Positions 41,429 to 52,839 of a stretch of DNA of 64,000 bases are shown here, in pieces. Source of the stretch: Leucobacter chromiireducens subsp. solipictus (GTDB lineage: Bacteria > Actinomycetota > Actinomycetes > Actinomycetales > Microbacteriaceae); the NCBI RefSeq assembly GCF_016758195.1, contig NZ_QYAC01000002.1:1-64000 (forward strand), given 5' to 3'. Below the pieces are notes generated by a model. The model was not told where the DNA came from. It searched no databases and worked only from the letters and a program-made list of their open reading frames with translations. Each line of letters begins with the position of its first letter. Position 1 is the stretch's first letter. The translations under genes and the position numbers were made by a program.

Positions 41429-42804
41429 GCGCCGGATCCGACGCACCGACCCCCACTTCCGCCGCTGATGCGGCCGATCCCTCGACCGCCAGGCAGGCGG
41501 CAGGAGCCGGCGTGCCCGGGGCGTCCGGCGCTGCGCCCGCGGACGCCCCGGTGATCGACGCCGACTACCCGGTCACTCCCGTGCCCCGGCACGCCCGCAA
41601 GGGGTTCTTTTCCCTGATGGTCGTGCTGCTCGGCTTCACGGTGTTCACGCCAACCATGCTGGCGGGCGCATCGCTCGGCCAGGCATTCGGGCTGCGCGAT
41701 CTGCTCGTGGTCATCGCGATCGGCTCCCTGGTGCTGGGGGCCTACGTCGCCGTGCTGGGGTGGATCGGTGCCCGCACGGGCCTCACCACCGTGGTCATGG
41801 CGCGCTACACGCTCGGCACCCGCGGCTCGAAGCTCGCCTCGATCCTGCTCGGCGGCACCCAGATCGGCTGGTACGGCGTGGTGGTCGGCACGATCGGCGA
41901 GCTCACGGCGCAGGCGTTCGAATGGAACGGCTTCGGCCCGCGCGCGATCGTCATGATCGTGGTGAGCGCACTCATGTGCGCCACCGCCGTCTACGGCTAT
42001 CGGGGCATGTACTGGGTCTCGCTCATCTCGACCCCGCTGATCCTGATCCTCGCGTTCTGGGTGATGTTCCGCTCGCTCGAAGAGGTCGGCGGCTGGGCCG
42101 GCCTCGCCGCGATCGAGCCCGCCGGAGAGATGACGCTCGCCGTGGCCGTCACCACGGTCGTCGGCACCTTCGTGTCCGCGGGGACGCAGGCCCCCAACTG
42201 GACCCGCTTCGGGCGCAGCGGTAAGCAGGCCGTGATCGCGTGTGTGGTGGGGTTCCTGATCGGCAACGGCCTGATGATCTTCTTCGGTGCGATCGGGGCA
42301 ATCACCTTCGGCGAGGGCGACTTCGTGCTCGTGCTCTTCCAGCTCGGGCTCATCGGCTGGGGGCTCTTCCTGCTGTTCGGCAACCTCTGGAAGTCGAACG
42401 CCGACGCGGCCTACTCCTTCGGGGTGGCCGGGGCCGAGCTGTTCGAGCGGCCCAGCAAGACGCCGTTCGTGATCGCCGGATCCATCATCGGCACGGTGCT
42501 CGCGCTGCTCGGCGTGGGGGATCACCTGCCGCAGTACCTCGGCCTGCTGGGCACGTTCATCCCGCCGCTCGGCGGCGTCATCATCGGCGACTACCTCGCG
42601 CGCTGGCGGCGCACCCAGATGCCCGTCGGGGAAACGCTGCCGCGCTTCAACTGGGTCAACCTGGGCGTGTACGTGGTCTCGTGCGGGATCGCGTGGGGTG
42701 CCGGGCAGCTCGGCATCGGGATTCCGCCCGTGATCGGGATCATCGCCGCGCTCGTGCTGACCTTGATGCTGACCCGGCTGACGCCCCGCCGCGCCGCCGC
42801 GTAG
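41425..42804 (+). CDS. codB: NCS1 family purine/cytosine permease (CodB-like)
   Basis: A 459-residue transporter with about twelve membrane segments after a disordered Ala/Pro N-terminus of about 50 residues. CodB-like landmarks are FTVFTPTMLAGASLGQAFGL, RYTLGTRGSKLASILLGGTQIGWYGV, the segment STPLILILAFW and FIPPLGGVIIGDYLARW near the end. NCS1 members are Na+ or H+ symporters for nucleobases. Translational coupling to the cytosine deaminase points to cytosine as substrate. GTG start inside the deaminase stop overlap. Confidence 0.88.
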   Translation: MSAGSDAPTPTSAADAADPSTARQAAGAGVPGASGAAPADAPVIDADYPVTPVPRHARKGFFSLMVVLLGFTVFTPTMLAGASLGQAFGLRDLLVVIAIGSLVLGAYVAVLGWIGARTGLTTVVMARYTLGTRGSKLASILLGGTQIGWYGVVVGTIGELTAQAFEWNGFGPRAIVMIVVSALMCATAVYGYRGMYWVSLISTPLILILAFWVMFRSLEEVGGWAGLAAIEPAGEMTLAVAVTTVVGTFVSAGTQAPNWTRFGRSGKQAVIACVVGFLIGNGLMIFFGAIGAITFGEGDFVLVLFQLGLIGWGLFLLFGNLWKSNADAAYSFGVAGAELFERPSKTPFVIAGSIIGTVLALLGVGDHLPQYLGLLGTFIPPLGGVIIGDYLARWRRTQMPVGETLPRFNWVNLGVYVVSCGIAWGAGQLGIGIPPVIGIIAALVLTLMLTRLTPRRAAA

Positions 42805-42881
42805 CTGGGCCGGGTGGCCGGGTGGCCGGGTGGACTTTGTGTGCCAGGCGGGCTTGGTGTGCCGGGAGTACCCGGACCCCC

Positions 42882-43979
42882 TTACCCCTGCAGCGCGTCG
42901 AGCAGCGCGTCGACGTCCGCCTCGGTGGTGTCGAACGCGCACATGAGGCGGTACATGTCGGGGGCGGCGGGCCAGGGACCGAACGCGAACTCGGCCTGCG
43001 CGCGTGCGGCGACCTCGCGTGGCATGGTCACGAACACGGCGTTGGACTCGACCGGCTGGGCGATCGCGACCCCGGGCACCGCGAGCTCCGCGATGCCCTT
43101 CGCCAGCCGGGCAGCCAGCGCGTTGGTGTGGGCGGCAGAGCGCTCCCACAAGCCGCCCTCGTAGAGCGCGAGCAGCTGGGCGGAGACGAAGCGCATTTTC
43201 GATGCGAGCTGGAGGTTGATCTTGCGGAGGTAGGGCATGCCCTGCACCGCTCCCGGCCGCAACGCGATCACGGCCTCGGCTCCGAGGAGCCCGTTCTTCG
43301 TGCCGCCGAGGCTGAGCAGGTCGGCCCCGGCCTCCGTGGTGAGCGCGGCGAGCGACACCCCGAGGTGCGCCGCAGCGTTCCCCAGGCGGGAGCCGTCGAC
43401 GTGCAGCACCATGCCGCGCTCGTGCGCGAAGTCGGCGAGCGCCCGGATCTCGTCGGGGGTGTAGCAGGTGCCGAGCTCGGTGACCTGCGAGATGGACAGC
43501 GCGAGCGGCTGCGCCCGATGCTCGTTGCCGAAGCCCCAGGCCTCGCGCGCGGCGAGCTCGGGCGTGAGCTTGCCGTCCGGCGTATCGACGGTCAGCATCT
43601 TCAGGCCGCCGGTCTTCTCCGGGGCCCCGGCCTCGTCCATGTTGATGTGCGCGGTGCGGGCGCACACCACCGCGCCCCAGCGGGGGAGCGCGGCCTGGAG
43701 CGCGAGCACGTTTGCCCCTGTGCCGTTGAGCACGGGGAAGGCCTCGGCGTCGGGGCCGAACAGGTCTCGGGCGACCTCCGCGAAGCGCGCGGTCCACGGA
43801 TCGCCGCCGTAGGCGGGCACGTGCCCGGTGTTCGCGGCGGTGAGCGCCGCGAGCACCTCGGGGTGCACCCCCGCCCAGTTGTCCGACGCGAAGGACCGCG
43901 AGGTGGGGGCGACCACGGAGGGGGGCGCGGGTGCGTCGATGTGGGGTGCGGCGGAGGCCGGTGCGTCGGTGCGGTTCAC
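42882..43979 (-). CDS. Low-specificity threonine aldolase / beta-eliminating lyase
   Basis: A 365-residue PLP enzyme that splits threonine to glycine and acetaldehyde. Visible are SDNWAGVHPEVLAALTAANTG at the N-terminus, the cofactor contacts NGTGANVLALQA and HINMDEAG, VDGSRLGNAAAHLG and the PLP lysine in LLSLGGTKNGLLGAE (about residue 230). GTG start; a shorter form starting nearer SFASDNWAG cannot be excluded. It is a single gene, divergent from the ABC exporter. Confidence 0.9.
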   Translation of the reverse strand: MNRTDAPASAAPHIDAPAPPSVVAPTSRSFASDNWAGVHPEVLAALTAANTGHVPAYGGDPWTARFAEVARDLFGPDAEAFPVLNGTGANVLALQAALPRWGAVVCARTAHINMDEAGAPEKTGGLKMLTVDTPDGKLTPELAAREAWGFGNEHRAQPLALSISQVTELGTCYTPDEIRALADFAHERGMVLHVDGSRLGNAAAHLGVSLAALTTEAGADLLSLGGTKNGLLGAEAVIALRPGAVQGMPYLRKINLQLASKMRFVSAQLLALYEGGLWERSAAHTNALAARLAKGIAELAVPGVAIAQPVESNAVFVTMPREVAARAQAEFAFGPWPAAPDMYRLMCAFDTTEADVDALLDALQG

Positions 43980-44114
43980 GTATCCAGCCTACGCCCGTGC
44001 CCCGGGGGCATCCCAAGTCGGCCCTTGTGCCGCCACCCATCCACCAACCGGTGGAGGGGAAGATCCGCCGCCCCACCGCTGCCGCCGCGCGGCCCGAAGC
44101 GCGAGGCTGGAGGC

Positions 44115-45065
44115 ATGATGCAGACAGGAGCTGTGATCCCCATCGACGTGCGGGGTCTGCGGAAGAGCTACGGCGGCCGTGAGGTGTTGCGAGGCGTGGA
44201 TCTGGCGGTCGCCCCGGGGGAGACCTACGCGCTGCTCGGGCCGAACGGCGCGGGCAAGAGCACCGCGATCGAGATCTTGGAGGGCGTGCGGCGGCCGGAC
44301 CACGGCGAGGTGCGCGTGCTCGGGGTCGATCCGCTGACCGCGCCCCGCGCGTGGAGGGCGAACGTGGGGGTCGTGGCGCAGGGCACCGGAGACTTCGGGC
44401 CGTACACGGTGCGGGAGCTCGTGACCCACTTCGCAGCGCTGTACGCACACCCTCGCACGGCCGCCGAGGTGTTGGAACTGGTGGGCCTTCGTGAGCAGGC
44501 GGGAACGCGGGCGGCGAAGCTGTCGGGCGGGCAGCAACGCCGACTCGACGTGGCGCTCGGGATCGTGGGGCGGCCCAGCCTGCTCTTCCTCGACGAGCCG
44601 ACCACGGGCTTCGACCCCGCCGCGCGGCGCCAGTTCTGGGACATGCTCGAAACGTTGACCGGGGAGGGCACCGCGATCCTACTCACCACCCATTATCTGG
44701 ATGAGGCCGCGAGACTCGCCGACCGCGTGGGCGTGCTGTCCGGGGGCACGATCGTGGCCGAGGCGCCGCCCGCCGAGCTCGGCGGGCCGGACGCTCGCAT
44801 GCCCGTGGTGACCTGGCGGGATCCCGATGGCTCGCCCCGCGAGGAGCGCACCGATGCTCCGACCGCGCTCGTCGCGCGGCTCCGGGATGCGGCGCTCGCC
44901 GCAGGCGATCCCACGGGGGAGCCCGCGGAGCTTGAGGTGCGCCGCCCCGGACTCGAGGACGTGTACCTCGCGCTGATCCACCAGCACAGCGCTGGAGAGG
45001 CCGCCCCGGGCGACGCCGGATCCGACGAACGCTCCGCACCCGAATTGAAGGAGGACGCCCGATGA
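44115..45065 (+). CDS. ABC-2 type exporter ATP-binding protein
   Basis: A 316-residue ATPase with Walker A GPNGAGKST (about 43), signature LSGGQQRRLDVALG (about 137), Walker B LLFLDEPTTGFDP and switch His in LTTHYLDEA. The C-terminal extension of about 90 residues is of the DrrA/drug-exporter type. It pairs with the ABC-2 permease that overlaps its stop by 4 bp. CTGGAGGC precedes the ATG. The following NarL-type two-component system probably regulates the exporter; the substrate (drug, lipid or peptide) is unknown. Confidence 0.9.
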   Translation: MMQTGAVIPIDVRGLRKSYGGREVLRGVDLAVAPGETYALLGPNGAGKSTAIEILEGVRRPDHGEVRVLGVDPLTAPRAWRANVGVVAQGTGDFGPYTVRELVTHFAALYAHPRTAAEVLELVGLREQAGTRAAKLSGGQQRRLDVALGIVGRPSLLFLDEPTTGFDPAARRQFWDMLETLTGEGTAILLTTHYLDEAARLADRVGVLSGGTIVAEAPPAELGGPDARMPVVTWRDPDGSPREERTDAPTALVARLRDAALAAGDPTGEPAELEVRRPGLEDVYLALIHQHSAGEAAPGDAGSDERSAPELKEDAR

Positions 45066-45934
45066 CGAGCCCCGCCCCCACGGCTGCGCCGACCGCCCGA
45101 GCAGCCGCGACGACCCCGGCCGCCCCGGGCGTTCTCACTGCCGGCATCCGCGCGATCGGCCTAGAACTTCGGGCCTACTTTCGCGTACCCGACGTGGTGT
45201 TTTTCACCTTCCTGTTCCCGGTGCTGATGCTGGGGATCTTCGCCTCAGCGTTCCAATCGATGGGGGACGTGGGCGAGCTGCCTGACGGCACCGGCGGAGT
45301 CTCCTTCGCCGCGTACTACCTGCCCGGCCTCCTGGCTGCGGGGATCATGCTCTCCGGGGTGCAGAACCCGGCGATCGACATCGTGCGCGAGCGGCACGAG
45401 GGGTGGCTGCGACGCCTCGGGGCTACCCCGCTCTCCCCGGTGAGCTACTTCATCGGAAAGGCCGGGGTCACTGTCGTCACCGCGCTGCTGCAGGCGGCGC
45501 TGCTGCTCGGAGTCGCCGTTGTAGCGTTCGGGGTGGAGCTGCCCACGGATCCGGCGCTGTGGCTGCGCTTTGCCTGGCTGTTTGCGCTGGGCATGGGCAC
45601 GATGACGCTGCTTGGGATCGCACTGTCCGCGCTGCCCCGATCATCGCGGAGCGCTTCCGCGGTGGTGATCCCGATCGTGCTCGTGCTGCAGTTCATCTCC
45701 GGCGTGTACCTGCAATTCTCTCTGCTTCCCGATTGGCTGCAGAACATCGCCTCAGTGTTCCCGCTGAAGTGGCTCGCGCAGGGCATGCGTAGTGTGTTCC
45801 TCCCGGAACACTTCGCCGCCGCGGAGACCGGGGAAAGCTGGGGGCTTGGGCTCGTGGCGCTGAACCTCGCGGTGTGGCTGGTGGTGGGACTCGTCGTCGC
45901 TCGGTTCACGTTCCGGTGGCAGCGACGGTCCTAG
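45062..45934 (+). CDS. ABC-2 type exporter permease
   Basis: A 290-residue membrane subunit with six segments. ABC-2 features are the N-terminal ELRAYFRVPDVVFFTFLFPVLMLGIFASAF, VQNPAIDIVRERHEGWLRRLGATPLSP (coupling helix) and the C-terminal LPDWLQNIASVFPLKWLAQGMR. It forms the export channel with the preceding ATPase. The start overlaps the ATPase stop (ATGA). Confidence 0.9.
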   Translation: MTSPAPTAAPTARAAATTPAAPGVLTAGIRAIGLELRAYFRVPDVVFFTFLFPVLMLGIFASAFQSMGDVGELPDGTGGVSFAAYYLPGLLAAGIMLSGVQNPAIDIVRERHEGWLRRLGATPLSPVSYFIGKAGVTVVTALLQAALLLGVAVVAFGVELPTDPALWLRFAWLFALGMGTMTLLGIALSALPRSSRSASAVVIPIVLVLQFISGVYLQFSLLPDWLQNIASVFPLKWLAQGMRSVFLPEHFAAAETGESWGLGLVALNLAVWLVVGLVVARFTFRWQRRS

Positions 45935-46029
45935 CGCCGCCCGATCCGGTGGCGCACCGGCACCGCACCAGCACCGGAACCGCACCGCACCGCACCGGTA
46001 CCGCCCCGCGCCGGCACTGGCCCGCGCCC

Positions 46030-46112
46030 TCCCCGAGGGAAATTATCGAAACCGAGTCGAACTCTGCGGAAAATCGCTCGGGTGAGATAAAACGCGTAGG
46101 GGGAGCGTGTGG
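46030..46112. repeat. AT-rich palindromic repeat B, copy 2
   Basis: Nested imperfect inverted repeats: CTCCCC / GGGGGAG outside, then TTATC-4 nt-CCGAG and CTCGG-4 nt-GATAA inside. It shares GCGGAAAATCGCTCGGG and AGATAAAACGCG with the other copies. The left flank (45953-46010) is a GC-rich run of CACCG-like units. It lies between the permease and the sensor kinase, 45 bp before the kinase start. Confidence 0.6.
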
Positions 46113-46157
46113 ACGGGATCCCGGCCCGCGCCCCGGCGTTCGTGAGAGAGTGACACC

Positions 46158-47443
46158 ATGAGTGAGAGCCAGCCCGCGCGCACCCGACCGCTGCGGTGGT
46201 GGGACCTTGCCGCAAGCGGGGTCCTGCTGGTGCTGCTCGTGCCCGGCGGAGTGGGCCTGTTCAGTGCGCGGAGCGAGGGCGGCGACGCGGCGTGGGAACA
46301 GCTCCCTGAGCTCGGGATGCTCGGCGGCTTCGTGGTGCTCTACCTGGTGCTGGCACGCCCGGCTATGCGCAGGGTGGAAGCGCAAGAGCCGCCGCTTGGC
46401 CGTGACGTGGTGGGACTGATCTTGATCGTCGTCATCGCGGGCGGAGCTGCTGCAGTGAGCCCGAGCTTCGCGACCGTGCAGGTGATCATCTACCCGATGA
46501 TCTGGACGATCACCGGGGATTGGGAACGTGGAACGGTGATCGCGGTGCTGGTGAGCGCGGCGCTCGCCGTCGCCATCGGAGCCGGGTCGTTCTTCTCCTT
46601 GCAGCGCTTGGGTGCTGGAAATCCAGGGTGGACCGCCGCCACCGTTGCCGTCTGCTCCTTTGTGTTCGCGGTGTTCCTCGGCATGTGGCTCACGCGAGTC
46701 CACACCCAGAGCGAAGCGCACCGCGCTCTCGCGGAGCAGCTGCGTGCCTCGCAGGCCGAGGTTGCCGAGCTGTCGGCGGCGAGCGGGGCGGCGGCGGAGC
46801 GGGAACGGATGTCCCGCGAACTGCACGACACGCTCACACAAACGCTGACGGGGCTCGTGATGCTGAGCGAGCAGGCCGAGCGCGCCCTGAGATCCGGTGA
46901 GACCGAGCGGGCGCTGGATCGCACGGCGCGGGTGGGGGCCGCCGCCCGGGAGGCGGTGAGCGAGGCGCGTGCGCTCGTCGCCACCACCCAACCGCTCGGG
47001 GACGGCGAATTGAACGCCGCGCTCGAACGGGTCGCGGCCCGGCTTCGCGCCGACGCCGGGCTTGAGGTCACCTGCCGACTCGCACCGCTCGCGCTGTCCC
47101 GGGAGCAGGAGGTGATGCTGCTGCGCGCCGCCCAAGAGGGACTCGCGAACGCGCGGCGGCACGCCCACGCGACGCGGGTGGAGTTGAGCCTCGCCGAGGC
47201 GGGGCCGGATCGAGTGGAACTCCGGGTCACGGACAACGGGGTCGGGCCGGGGCCGGTGGACACCACCGGCCGAGTATCGGCACCGGGCGGTTTCGGGCTG
47301 AGCGGGCTGACGGATCGGGCGCGGGCACTCGGCGGGGAGGTCACGTTCGGGGCGCGGCCGGGTGGCGGGGCCGAGCTGGTGGTGTCGCTCGCGTTGCCCG
47401 GGGTGGCCGCGGGGGCGCATCGGACGCCAGAGCGGACGTCCCC

Positions 47444-47447
<4 letters not shown>
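46158..47447 (+). CDS. NarL-type sensor histidine kinase
   Basis: A 429-residue kinase with four to five membrane segments in the first about 160 residues and little extracytoplasmic sequence, so it probably senses a signal in the membrane. A coiled segment (QLRASQAEVAELSAASGAAAERERMSRELHD, by position about 190-220) leads to HisKA_3 with the phospho-His in RELHDTLTQTLTG. The ATPase domain has LRAAQEGLANARRHA and VTDNGVGPG. It overlaps the regulator gene by 4 bp. The layout (exporter, membrane-embedded kinase, LuxR regulator) resembles LiaS/bacitracin-type detoxification units. Confidence 0.9.
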
Positions 47448-48101
<654 letters not shown>

Positions 48102-48103
<2 letters not shown>

Positions 48104-48156
48104 GAACGCAATCTGGCGCCTTTTGCCGACAAGATAAGGTGCCAAATTGCGTTCTC
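48102..48156. repeat. AT-rich palindromic repeat B, copy 3
   Basis: Arms GAGAACGCAATCTGGCGCC (48102-48120) and 48138-48156 pair at 17 of 19 positions around a 17-nt loop containing AAGATAA. The motif CAAATTGCG links it to the other family B copies. It begins within the stop codon of the NarL-type regulator. Confidence 0.7.
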
Positions 48157-48228
48157 GACGGGGTGATGAGGTGGGAAGAGTAGCGCGCGGGAAGAAGGCC
48201 GAGAAAAAGAACAGGGCAGAAAAATACC

Positions 48229-48268
48229 GAGCGGGCCAGGGCTACCCACCGCAACACCTGGCCCGCTC
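48229..48268 (-). terminator. Rho-independent terminator of the hyi-allB operon
   Basis: GAGCGGGCCAGG and CCTGGCCCGCTC form a 12-bp perfect stem. On the minus strand it is followed by TATTTTTCTG, a proper T tail. It lies 32 bp past the allB stop. Confidence 0.88.
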
Positions 48269-48300
48269 GGAGCGTGTGCTCCCCTGAGGGGAGTCGGGCG

Positions 48301-49665
48301 TTAGTGCCCGTGGATCATGCCGCGCCGGATCAGCTGGCCGCGCGGGGTCTCGCCGTCGAGCGTCATGCCGCGCAGGATCGTGCGGCGCACGACCCCGGCG
48401 AGCGGGCGGCCCGCGTACGGCGTGATCGGGTTCTTGTGGTGGAGCCGGTCGACCTGCACCACGAACGCGTCGTTCTCCGCGAAGATTGCAAAGTCCGCGT
48501 CGTTGCCGGGGGCGATCATGCCCTTCCCGGTGAGGCCCACGTTGGCGGCGGGCTTCGTCGACATCCAGGCCACGACCTGCTCGATCGAGATCCCGCGGCG
48601 GCGCGCCTCGGTCCAGACGACGGGGAGCTCGAGCTGCAGCGAGGACACCCCGCCCCAGGCGACCGCGAAGTCGCCGTTCTCGGGATCCTTCAACTCCATC
48701 GTGGACGGCGAGTGATCCGACGCGATGTAGTCGATCGTGCCGTCGAGGAGGCCCTCCCACAGCAGTTCGCGGTTGTGGGCCTCGCGGATCGGCGGGCAGC
48801 ACTTGTACTCGGTCGCCCCGGCCGGGATCTCCTCGGAGGTGAGCGTGAGGTAGTGCGGGCAGGTCTCCACGGTGAGCCGCACGCCGTCGCGCTTTGCGGA
48901 GCGGATCATGGGCAGCGCGTCCGAGGAGGACAGGTGCAGGATGTGCGCGCGGGCCCCGGTCCAGCGCGCGCGCTCGATCACCTCGGAGATGGCGAGGTTC
49001 TCGGCCCCGCGGGGGCGGGAGTGCAGGAAGCGGTCGTAGACGTCGCCCTCGGGCGAGGGGGCGCGGTCGATGGCGCGGGAGTCCTCGGCGTGCACGATGA
49101 GCATGGCGTCGTAGGTGATGAGCTCGCGCATCGCGGCTTCCATCTGGTCCGCGTCGAGCGGCGGGAACTCGTCGACGCCCGAGTGCAGCAGGAAGCACTT
49201 GAAGCCGAACACGCCGGCGTCGTGCAGGCCGCGCAGATCGGGGATGTTCCCGGGGATCGCGCCGCCCCAGAAGCCCACGTCGACGTGGGCCTGCGGGAGC
49301 GCGACCTCGCGCTTCGCCTCAAGGCCGGCGACGTTCACGGTCGGGGGAATGCTGTTGAGGGGCATGTCGAGGATCGTGGTGACCCCGCCGGCCGCGGCGG
49401 CCTTCGTGGCGGAGGCAAAACCCTCCCAGTCGGTGCGGCCCGGCTCGTTGACGTGGACGTGCGTGTCCACGAGGCCCGGGAGGAGCGTCTCGTCGTCGGC
49501 GAGCTCGATCACCTCGTCGCCCTCGAGGTGGTTGCCGAGCGGTTCGAGCGCGATGATCTTGCCGTCTTGGACCCCGACTTCCCGGGGGCGTACCCCGGAG
49601 GTTGTCATCACGCGCTCGCCTCGGATCACGAGGTCGTAGTGGGGCGCGGTGCGGTCTTCGGTCAC
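48301..49665 (-). CDS. allB: Allantoinase
   Basis: A 454-residue cyclic amidohydrolase that opens allantoin to allantoate. Metal and catalytic residues are visible in VDTHVHVNEPGRTDWEG (HxH), GFKCFLLHSG (carboxylated Lys, about 155), LIVHAED, HILHLSSSDA and YIASDHSPS (Asp about 325). GTG start after CTGGAGTACCCC. It is the last gene of the minus-strand operon hyi-glxR-gcl-glxK-allB. Allantoate amidohydrolase and allantoin permease are not in the window. Confidence 0.95.
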   Translation of the reverse strand: MTEDRTAPHYDLVIRGERVMTTSGVRPREVGVQDGKIIALEPLGNHLEGDEVIELADDETLLPGLVDTHVHVNEPGRTDWEGFASATKAAAAGGVTTILDMPLNSIPPTVNVAGLEAKREVALPQAHVDVGFWGGAIPGNIPDLRGLHDAGVFGFKCFLLHSGVDEFPPLDADQMEAAMRELITYDAMLIVHAEDSRAIDRAPSPEGDVYDRFLHSRPRGAENLAISEVIERARWTGARAHILHLSSSDALPMIRSAKRDGVRLTVETCPHYLTLTSEEIPAGATEYKCCPPIREAHNRELLWEGLLDGTIDYIASDHSPSTMELKDPENGDFAVAWGGVSSLQLELPVVWTEARRRGISIEQVVAWMSTKPAANVGLTGKGMIAPGNDADFAIFAENDAFVVQVDRLHHKNPITPYAGRPLAGVVRRTILRGMTLDGETPRGQLIRRGMIHGH

Positions 49666-49743
49666 GGGGTACTCCAGTTCTTTCGGGTTGTTTCGTGGGG
49701 CGCAGGTGAACTCGGCCCCGGGGCGACAGCGATGTCGGTGAGG

Positions 49744-50883
49744 TCAGTGCGGGCGCGGTGTCGCGAGGTGCGTCCGCGCAATCTCGCTCCCGATACGTTC
49801 AAGATACTCTGCGGCGTCGCGCATGCTGGCGGCCGCATCGGGGGCGTAGTCTGCGACGGCGTAGCAAGCGGAGAACCCCGCCTCCCGCCACTCCGTCTCG
49901 CTCAGGGTGGTGCGCCCGCACACGGCGATCACGGGCAGCCGGTGAGCTGCGGCGGCGCGGGCCACCCCGACCGGGGTTTTCCCGGCGAGGCTCTGATGGT
50001 CGAGTGATCCCTCGCCCGTGATGACCAGCTCGGCTTGCGGGATCGCCTGGTCGAGTCCGGTCAGGGCGATGACCACGTCCGTGCCCGGTCGCTGTTCCGC
50101 CGTGAGCACCGCGAGCGCGGCGTAGCCGACGCCCCCCGCGGCTCCGGCACCCGGGGCGGCGGCGAAGCGCGCACTGCCCGGCAGCACCTCATCGAGTCGG
50201 GACACGAGCGTCTCGAGCCCGGCCTCCAGGGTGGCCACGTCCGCGGGGGAGGCACCCTTCTGCGGCCCAAACACGGCCGCGGCCCCGTGCTCACCGAGGA
50301 GTTCGTGCGAGACGTCGTTGGCGACCACGAACGCGGTGTCCGCGAGCCGGGGATCGAGGCCGGAGAGGTCGACGCGCGCGAGCTCCGTGAGCGGCCCGCC
50401 ACCCGGGGCGAGCGGCGTGCCGTCGGCGCGCGTGAAGCGCGCCCCCAGCGCCTGGAGCATTCCGGCACCGCCGTCGGTGGACGCGCTGCCACCGATCGCG
50501 AGCGAGATGCGGCGCGCGCCGAGATCGAGCGCCGCGAGGATGCACTCGCCGGTTCCCTGCGAGGAAGCGGCGAGTGCATCACGGCGGGCCTCGGGAACCA
50601 GCGCAAGCCCGGAGGCCAGCGCCATTTCCACAACGGCCTCGTCCTCACGCACGCCGATGTGCGCGATGACAGGGTCCCCCAGCGGGCCGCTCACAGGAAC
50701 GGCGTGCGCGGTGAACCCGCCCTCGACGGCGGCATCGAGGGTCCCCTCGCCGCCGTCCGCCATGGGCACCGCCACCACCGCGACGGCATCGTTCACGGTC
50801 GCGACGCCGCGGGCGATGGCCTCGCAGACCTCCGCGGCGGTCAGAGAACCTTTGAACTTGTCGGGGGCGATGACGATGCGCAT
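49744..50883 (-). CDS. glxK: Glycerate kinase, second paralog
   Basis: A 379-residue kinase completing the glycerate pathway from glyoxylate. Motifs are IAPDKFKGSLTAAEVCEAIARG (about 4-25), PMADGGEGTLDAAVEGG (about 40-56), GGSASTDGGAGMLQALGARF, VFGPQKGAS and VITGEGSLDHQSLAGK. It starts 8 bp after the gcl stop, so it is coupled to carboligase. It differs clearly in sequence from the copy at 11301 and is the one tied to allantoin/glyoxylate use. Confidence 0.93.
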   Translation of the reverse strand: MRIVIAPDKFKGSLTAAEVCEAIARGVATVNDAVAVVAVPMADGGEGTLDAAVEGGFTAHAVPVSGPLGDPVIAHIGVREDEAVVEMALASGLALVPEARRDALAASSQGTGECILAALDLGARRISLAIGGSASTDGGAGMLQALGARFTRADGTPLAPGGGPLTELARVDLSGLDPRLADTAFVVANDVSHELLGEHGAAAVFGPQKGASPADVATLEAGLETLVSRLDEVLPGSARFAAAPGAGAAGGVGYAALAVLTAEQRPGTDVVIALTGLDQAIPQAELVITGEGSLDHQSLAGKTPVGVARAAAAHRLPVIAVCGRTTLSETEWREAGFSACYAVADYAPDAAASMRDAAEYLERIGSEIARTHLATPRPH

Positions 50884-50891
50884 GGCTGATC

Positions 50892-52691
<1,800 letters not shown>

Positions 52692-52757
52692 GGTGGTCCC
52701 TTCGTTGGGAAGATGAGGAGGGTCGGGTGTGCGCCTGCGTGGCGCGCGAGAGAAGTG

Positions 52758-52823
52758 CCGGAGCCGGTGCGCGGACTTGTGTGAGTAAGAACCCCGCGTA
52801 GCGTGGGGGCGCACCGGTTCCGG
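52758..52823 (-). promoter_or_regulatory. Nested hairpin between glxR and gcl
   Basis: Arms CCGGAGCCGGTGCGC (52758-52772) and GCGCACCGGTTCCGG (52809-52823) pair at 14 of 15 positions, and the loop holds a second hairpin (CCCCGCG / CGTGGGG). There is no T-run. It could protect the upstream mRNA, partly terminate, or be an attenuator between the reductase and carboligase genes. Confidence 0.55.
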
Positions 52824-52839
52824 AGTTGAGGGCGGCGGG

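Noticed and set aside
41158-44448. A 1096-codon open frame on the minus strand
   Set aside because: It runs antisense to the cytosine deaminase, permease and exporter genes and out of frame through the threonine aldolase; composition is shadow-like.
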